Shown here: one piece after another, positions 58,001 to 64,000 of the stretch
Layout of the letters: every line of letters begins with the position of its first letter
How positions within the stretch are numbered: position 1 is the first letter of the stretch
Translations under genes and position numbers: made by a program
The notes under the pieces: generated by a model
What the model saw: the letters and a program-made list of their open reading frames with translations, nothing else
What the model was told of the DNA's origin: nothing
The model's database searches: none
Assembly: GCA_007644065.1 (NCBI GenBank)
Contig: VJWN01000003.1
Span: 868,001-932,000, forward strand
Length of the DNA: 64,000 nucleotides
Direction of reading: 5' to 3'
Origin: Margaritispora aquatica
Taxonomy: Eukaryota > Ascomycota > Leotiomycetes > Helotiales > Discinellaceae

Positions 58001-60770
58001 CACAACAAAGCCTACATTGCTATTCGAGGGCAGGTCTTTGATCTTTCGGATTTCGCCCCCAGTCATTATCCCAACATTATTCCGCAAAAGTCAATACTAA
58101 AGTATGCGGGCCTCGATGCCACAGCCCTCTTTCCCATTCAAGTTTCCGCCCTGTGTCAAGGAGTCAATGGGACCATTGATAGCTCTGTCCAGTTGGATTA
58201 TACCTCGACAAATACGACTGGTTCTGCCTCTGTTATCAGCTCGACTGACACCAACTACAAGTATCACGATTTCCGGTCCTTCCAGAATGATAGCAGACCT
58301 GATTGGTTCTTTGAACAAATGATGATGCTCCGAGCCAATTACAAAAAGGGCAATGTTGGATACACACCTAAATATGTTAGCACCCTCGCCACAAAACAAC
58401 AAGCGATTGCCATCCTCAACGGCAGGGTATACGATTTCACAAAGTACCTCCAAGGTGGTCGAAAGATCATTGTGGGAACAGGCGCCGATGTACCAACCGA
58501 TGTCAATACCAATTTCATGGATCCTTTGGTCGTTGATTTATTCCAGCAGAAAGCTGGTGAGGATGTGACCAAGTACTGGACTGCATTGGCAATTGATGTT
58601 AACATGAGGAACCGGATGCAATTATGCCTTGACAACCTCTTTTATGTCGGCAATGTTGACACCAGAAACTCAGTCAGATGTAAATTTGCTGAGTATCTTA
58701 TGCTTGCCATCTCGATCATCCTATGCTCTGTAATTGGTTTCAAGTTTCTCGCAGCTCTCCAGTTCGGTACTAAGAACATTCCAGAAAACCTTGACAAGTT
58801 TGTTATTTGTCAAGTTCCAGCTTATACCGAGGATGAGGACTCTCTTCGTCGTGCCATTGATTCTGCCGCGAGGATGAAGTATGATGACAAGCGCAAACTC
58901 TTGGTCATTATCTGTGATGGTATGATTATTGGTCAGGGTAACGACAGACCAACCCCGCGAATTGTTTTGGATATTCTTGGTGTCGCTGATACTGTTGATC
59001 CTGAACCGCTCAGCTTTGAGTCTCTTGGAGAGGGTATGAAACAACACAACATGGGCAAAATCTATTCCGGTCTCTACGAAGTCCAAGGTCACATCGTACC
59101 CTTCTTGGTCATCGTCAAAATTGGCAAGCCTTCCGAGGTCTCTCGTCCAGGTAACAGAGGAAAGCGTGACTCTCAAATGATCATGATGAGATTCTTGAAC
59201 CGCGTTCACTATAACACTCCTATGAGTCCTATGGAACTCGAAATGTACCATCAAATCCGTAACATTATTGGAGTCAACCCTACCTTCTACGAATTCATGT
59301 TTCAAATCGACGCAGATACTGTCGTTGGTGCAGATTCGGCCTCTCGTATGGTTTCTGCCTTCTTGGACGACACTCGACTGATTGGTGTGTGCGGAGAAAC
59401 CGCACTTTCGAACTCAAAATCTTCTTTCGTTACCATGATTCAGGTCTATGAGTACTACATTTCTCACAATCTTTCCAAAGCTTTCGAAAGTTTGTTCGGT
59501 AGCGTCACCTGCTTGCCTGGTTGTTTTACCATGTATCGAATCAGAGCTGCTGAGTCTGGGAAACCCCTTTTCGTCAGCCGAGAGGTCGTCGAACAATATG
59601 CCAACATTCGTGTGGATACTTTGCACATGAAGAACTTGCTTCATTTGGGTGAAGATCGATATCTGACAACGCTGCTCATCAAGCATCACTCCAAGTACAA
59701 GACGAAATATATCAATAGTGCCCATGCATGGACCATTGCACCCGATTCGTGGCAGGTCTTCATGTCTCAACGTCGTCGCTGGATCAATTCCACAGTCCAC
59801 AATCTTGTTGAGCTTATTCCTCTATCCCAACTTTGTGGATTCTGCTGTTTCAGTATGCGCTTCATTGTTTTCATCGACTTACTTTCCACTCTTGTCCAGC
59901 CTGTCATTCCAGTGTACATTGTATACTTGATTGTCATGGTCATCATGAAAACAACGGTTGTTCCTCTAACGGCTTTCATCCTCCTGGGTGCTATCTATGG
60001 TCTACAGGCAATTATCTTCATTCTGCACCGAAAGTGGGAAATGATTGGCTGGATGATCTTGTATATCCTCGCCATACCTGTCTTTTCCTTCGGCCTACCT
60101 CTCTACAGTTTCTGGCACATGGACGATTTCTCCTGGGGTAACACTCGTGTCGTCACCGGAGAGAAGGGACGACAGATTGTCATTACAGATGAAGGCAAAT
60201 TTGATCCAGAGTCTATCCCTCACAAGAAATGGGAAGAATACCAAGCAGAGCTCTGGGAGGCGCAGACAGTCAAGGATGATCGCTCTGAGGCTTCAGGCTA
60301 CTCCTATGGAACCAAGCATCCTGCCGCAGCTTCCGAATACAATTACCCACCATCTCGTCCAATGTCTCAAGTCGGCCTAAATACCTACCCATACGATGCC
60401 AAGAACGCAAACATGTACAATTCTCGCATGTCTCTAGCCCCCTCAGACGCTTTAGGACTTGGCATGGACCATCGACAAAGTCAATATGGAGGTAGCCAGA
60501 TGAATCTCCAGGAACATGAGATGGCTAACCTCGCTGGTCTCCCCACCGACGATGCCATCTTGACTGAGATCAGGGAAATCCTCAAGACTGCGGATCTGAT
60601 GACGGTGACGAAGAAGAGTATCAAGATGGATCTCGAGAGAAGATTTGGTGTTACTCTAGATGCCAGGAGGGCATATATTAATTCTGGTATGTTTTCACTT
60701 TCCTCACTTACAAATGAACTCTCGCTAACAATAAATAGCTACCGAAGCTCTGCTATCTGGTCAGCTGTAA
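55014..60770 (+). CDS. csmA: Chitin synthase with myosin motor-like domain, class V (CsmA type)
   Basis: Exons 55014..55312, 55366..60686 and 60739..60770 join in frame to 1883 residues; the last exon encodes only the final [10 protein letters not shown]. The motor-like head (about 60-780) has an intact P-loop GESGSGKTT (101-109) and a switch-II-like IIDFPGF (Asp413). After a linker come a membrane helix pair ([21 protein letters not shown], about 900), cytochrome-b5-like domains ([20 protein letters not shown]), and the glycosyltransferase region with [26 protein letters not shown] (1529-1533) and QRRRW (1568-1572). C-terminal membrane helices and a DEK-C-type domain follow. In Aspergillus and Fusarium this enzyme binds actin, localises to hyphal tips and septa, and is needed for wall strength and virulence. 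Confidence 0.97.
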
Positions 60771-61994
60771 ACTGGGATCATATGAGGGACATGTGTCGCA
60801 TACAATGGAGTACTTGTTTAGCACATTTTTGCGTGTGCATGTAGTGATACGTAGTGGGGACACGGATTGGTTGTCTGACGTTTTTTTCTGAGTGGCGTTT
60901 CATGGATGGGAAATAAGTTGAATAGGAGCATACGGTGAAAACAGCACCAGGTATGAATTGGGTAGTGGCGAGTATTAGGAGCAGAGTTTAATATCACTTT
61001 TTTCCAAGCTGACAGCCTATTTCGGTGACTGTTTCAGGTTTAGTCTCGTTGCTATTGCATCTCTTTCTGTATTCTATTCACTTGATTTCCACCTTCATGT
61101 CCTAGATTGATTCTGATTTGCAACATCACTTTCCAGCTATTTCATGGTGTCTGGAAGCAATCTCATCCCCACCTGTGCTGATGTCAGCATTCCGAGGGCT
61201 GAGCTCCCTCACTCACCATGGTCAACAAAATGAGAGTGACTGGCAAAGTACAGCACATCAGCCTCCACCAAACATTCTAAACAACACCACCAATAAGTAA
61301 GCTTTTTGCCCAGTCGGGCCAGCTCCCATGTTATAATGCTAGGTTCGAACGATGGTGAGAAGCTTATGTGTATGTGCGAGAGACAAGACTTGATGGAATT
61401 GGGAGACTCAATATGGCGGAACTCTCCCATGACAGCATATGTTGACAGGGGTATGGGGCGCCGGCTATGCGCTTTTTCATGTCATTGAGTTTATCTTACT
61501 GGTTGGATGTGAAGCTTATTTTGTGGAATAAGATATGATAGATGGTAGGGCTGGCTATCGTGATATGTGCATGAACGACAAGCGAGGGCTCGTGCTTTTT
61601 CTCGTTCTTGTGCTCAACTACACGCATACACACTTCAAGGCAGCATCTTGAATTTCACACGATCGTGGCTGTTTAATTTGGAGTTTAGAAAGGAACGCAC
61701 ATAGCGGTGATGTCCGAGAGTTGTCGAAGGGCTGAAATGCGAGAAGTGTTTTGAGGAGTGGAAGTATGACATAAAAGAGTTGGATTTCCTCGATTGCAAG
61801 TTGGAAGCTACACGGATCATCGGAGCAGTTTCTCATTTCAATTTTCATCTTACATTTCTAAATCGTCATATATTCTGTCATATTTCCTTGCAACAGCCAG
61901 TTATTAGGCAGACGTATCTCTTTACACCATCCTTTTTGTGTAGTATATCTCCTCTTTCTCTCGCTCGCTAAGACGACAAAATCCCAATATCAAA
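60771..61994. other. Intergenic, no gene recognised
   Basis: About 1.2 kb downstream of csmA. Its last 100 bp are CT-rich and are probably the leader of the secreted-protein gene. Nothing else recognisable. Confidence 0.5.
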
Positions 61995-62851
61995 ATGCAT
62001 ACCGCCATCTTTTCCGCTAGCCTACTCCTCGCTACACTCCTTTCCCCAGCCGAAAGCGCAGTCCTCCAACCTCGCGGCCACGAAGAAACCATCACTCTCT
62101 CCAACTGCAAGAACGGGAATGGGATCTACACATCACAGATGGGCTATTATCCCAGCTCACCGCAATTCCCTCGGAACAACTCACCATCACGCCTCTACCA
62201 GCACCCGCACCACCAACACCGAAAACCACGCCCTCCTCCCAAGGCACAGTGCGCTTCGACTTCAACATAGCCGGCAACTACGCCGTCATGCCGGGCCACT
62301 GGACCGCCGCCGAGCTCCTCTCATCCATCGACCAAGCCCTCAGCGACCTGTACTGTGACTCCCGGAAAGTGATCCAGATCGGCGACGGGTCGTGCAACAT
62401 TCAGTACACATGCCACGGGGACGTACCGGGACAGACGACGCACGGAATGGCGGCGATGCTGAAGACGGTCGTGGCGTCGCCGCGCACGGCGGGACTGGTG
62501 TCCTACACGACGGCCCGCGTCAGGGTGTGCAGCGACACGAACCCGGAGGCCCGCCCCGGCACCGATCCATGCGTGTACACGTTCGAGAACCAGGTGTCGA
62601 CGCACGTCGCGGATCGCTTGCAGATGGACGTCGTGTATGTGCCGACGGGGAACCCGGCGGCGAACAGCGATCAGGGTAGTTTGAGCTATCAGATTGTGTG
62701 TCCGGTCGTGGGAAAGGGGGATTGTGGGCTCTGTAAGGGCTTTCAGGATAGATTGAAGGGAGCGGGTGGGTTGGCGAGCGAGGAACTGATGGGTTTGTTT
62801 GAGGGCGCGGGGTTCTTGACCGAGGCTGTTTGTGCGTTGGCTGGTAGTTAG
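61995..62851 (+). pseudogene. Secreted cysteine-containing protein with an apparent frameshift
   Basis: The start MHTAIFSASLLLATLLSPAESA is a clear signal peptide at ATG 61995, then ETITLSNCKNGNGIYTSQMGYYP. This frame stops at 62270, while the downstream protein (QLTITPLPAPAPPTPKTT, then FDFNIAGNYAVMPGHWTAAELL, CNIQYTCHGDVPG, CPVVGKGDCGLCKGFQ) is in another frame and ends at 62851. No GT donor lies between the frames, so a one-base indel within about 62130..62200 is the simplest reading; the product would be near 285 residues with about nine cysteines. I do not recognise the family; it looks like an extracellular small cysteine-rich protein. The downstream part is notably GC-rich. It may be a recent pseudogene or a base-call error. 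Confidence 0.6.
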
Positions 62852-64000
62852 GTGGGTGAGTAGATGGTGAGCGCTGGCTGGGAGAAGAGAGTGAAAATAG
62901 AGCGACTGAAAAAGCTCGTGCTCTGAAGCTTGCAGCAGTTAAGAGATGGATCTTGGCAGCTGTTTTTCTAAGTTTTGTAATCTTGTTTGCGTCTCCCCCT
63001 TCATTGGACCTTTGCATCTGGGTTGAAGAGCTTGGTTGCTGGCATTCAAGTTTAACTAGATGAGCTTGAGATTATACACATTCAATAAATTTTCGATGCA
63101 AATTTCCGAAAAAGAGCCTCATTCGCCGAGGTGATGCTGAAAAAACGTAATCAGGTGGTATGCATTAAATACACATTATAATCGAAAATTACGAAAATTC
63201 ACTCATGCGATACAACATTCCATATGTGCGATATGAAAAAAAAGAAAAGACGTATAACATCATAGTCATAGTCAAAGACATTAGAGCACCTGACTTGGAT
63301 AGTGCGGCTAAGTTTCTAAGTCCTCCAAAGGTTGAGATGCACAAGACATCGAGGTCAAGGTAGAAAAGAGAGAGCCAGCTCGCTAAACGATACTTGAGCA
63401 GCTGAGCTTTGCTGTCGTGTCTTTAATCTCTGCAATGCATAAAAGCCGAAACATGTCTCAATGAAGATGATTCTCTACGCGCTTGAGTATCCCGGGCATT
63501 CCCCCGACAACTGGAAGCCCCTTGCTCCTGTATCATCCAGAGAATCAGATGCTCCATGCGTGAATCCAAACGAATCTCTCAACCACTACGAAAACTGCCA
63601 GGGCGGGTATATCCGGCATAGTTCCAACGTCTTGGACGCACACAAGAATGTAGATGGGATGAATCAATGTAGGTCTAGAACATTATTTCGTGAGACCAAG
63701 TGCATACCACATGAGACCTTTGCCTAACTCTGCCTCAACAGCGGATCCTACAGGGTCAGCAAATCGCAAAACGAAGGAAGAAATGAAGCGCAGGATAAAG
63801 GGGGCAGTACCAGAAATGTGCGCAGCATCATCCGCGCTAATAAACCGCAGGAAACCATTATCATTTCAAGCAGATCTGTAGTCGCTCTCACACTGCCTCA
63901 ATTTATGACCTCTCACATGGCGAGTGGGCGAGTGCACGTCTGACAGACTTGGCGAAATCACACTTTCACTTACACTCCCACTCACTCGCCCAGGGAACTG
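62852..64000. other. Right-edge intergenic region
   Basis: About 1.15 kb. A plus-strand frame at 63461..63727 begins MKMILYALEYPGHSP with a TATA-like ATAAAA upstream, but has no recognisable domain and I do not call it. Nothing else is supported. Confidence 0.4.

Noticed and set aside
63461..63727. Plus-strand frame MKMILYALEYPGHSP near the right edge, with a TATA-like box
   Set aside because: No domain or splice signals that extend it; too weak to call without transcript data.

Overview
The window is nuclear DNA of a filamentous ascomycete (Pezizomycotina). The evidence is many short introns of about 45-60 nt with GTRNGT...YAG ends, long intergenic stretches full of pentanucleotide and tetranucleotide repeats, and a gene set typical of these fungi (head-to-head myosin-motor chitin synthases, an Aap1/LapA-type secreted aminopeptidase, an isopenicillin-N acyltransferase-like enzyme, a GH128 glucanase). 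A leotiomycete is plausible, but the class is inferred from general resemblance only. I recognise no tRNA, rRNA, CRISPR array or intact transposon.

0-13.4 kb: SYO1 5' end (minus, runs off the left edge) and IDI1 (plus) diverge from a short promoter with an E-box. They are followed by a GNAT acetyltransferase, RFA2/RPA32 (minus, with a 4-nt first coding exon), a small unknown gene (minus), a possible small spliced relic, a wrecked S53 (sedolisin) peptidase gene, a DNAJC8/Spf31-like J-protein, and a large unknown coiled-coil protein (minus). The S53 gene is the most striking locus. An internal 194-bp piece lies in inverted orientation; read on the opposite strand it fills the missing part of the propeptide exactly in frame at both ends. 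A second lesion removes the segment that should carry the catalytic serine.

13.4-31.1 kb: a 5-kb repeat-rich intergenic region, a CSC1/OSCA-type channel, a 2.7-kb repeat-rich spacer, a two-AN1-finger protein (Cuz1/ZFAND1-like), a C45 acyltransferase (AAT-like, minus), a GNAT, a probable Sim4/CENP-L subunit Fta1 (minus) and the mitochondrial phosphopantetheinyl transferase PPT2 (minus).

31.6-46.7 kb: a DUF1774 membrane protein (minus, 19-nt first coding exon), a secreted M28 leucine aminopeptidase, an R3H-associated protein, a GMC oxidoreductase (minus) with an apparent frameshift in its first exon, a protein with a PARP/ART-like domain (minus), a third GNAT, and a secreted GH128 glycosidase (minus).

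46.7-64 kb: the conserved divergent chitin synthase pair. csmB-type (class VII, degenerate motor head without P-loop) is on the minus strand and csmA-type (class V, intact P-loop) on the plus strand, sharing a 2.8-kb intergenic promoter region. After them comes a secreted cysteine-containing protein gene with an apparent frameshift. Housekeeping, cell-wall and secreted-enzyme genes are simply interspersed; apart from the chitin synthase pair and the neighbouring glucanase, I see no functional cluster. All exon structures were worked out by eye from splice-site consensus, frame and family resemblance.
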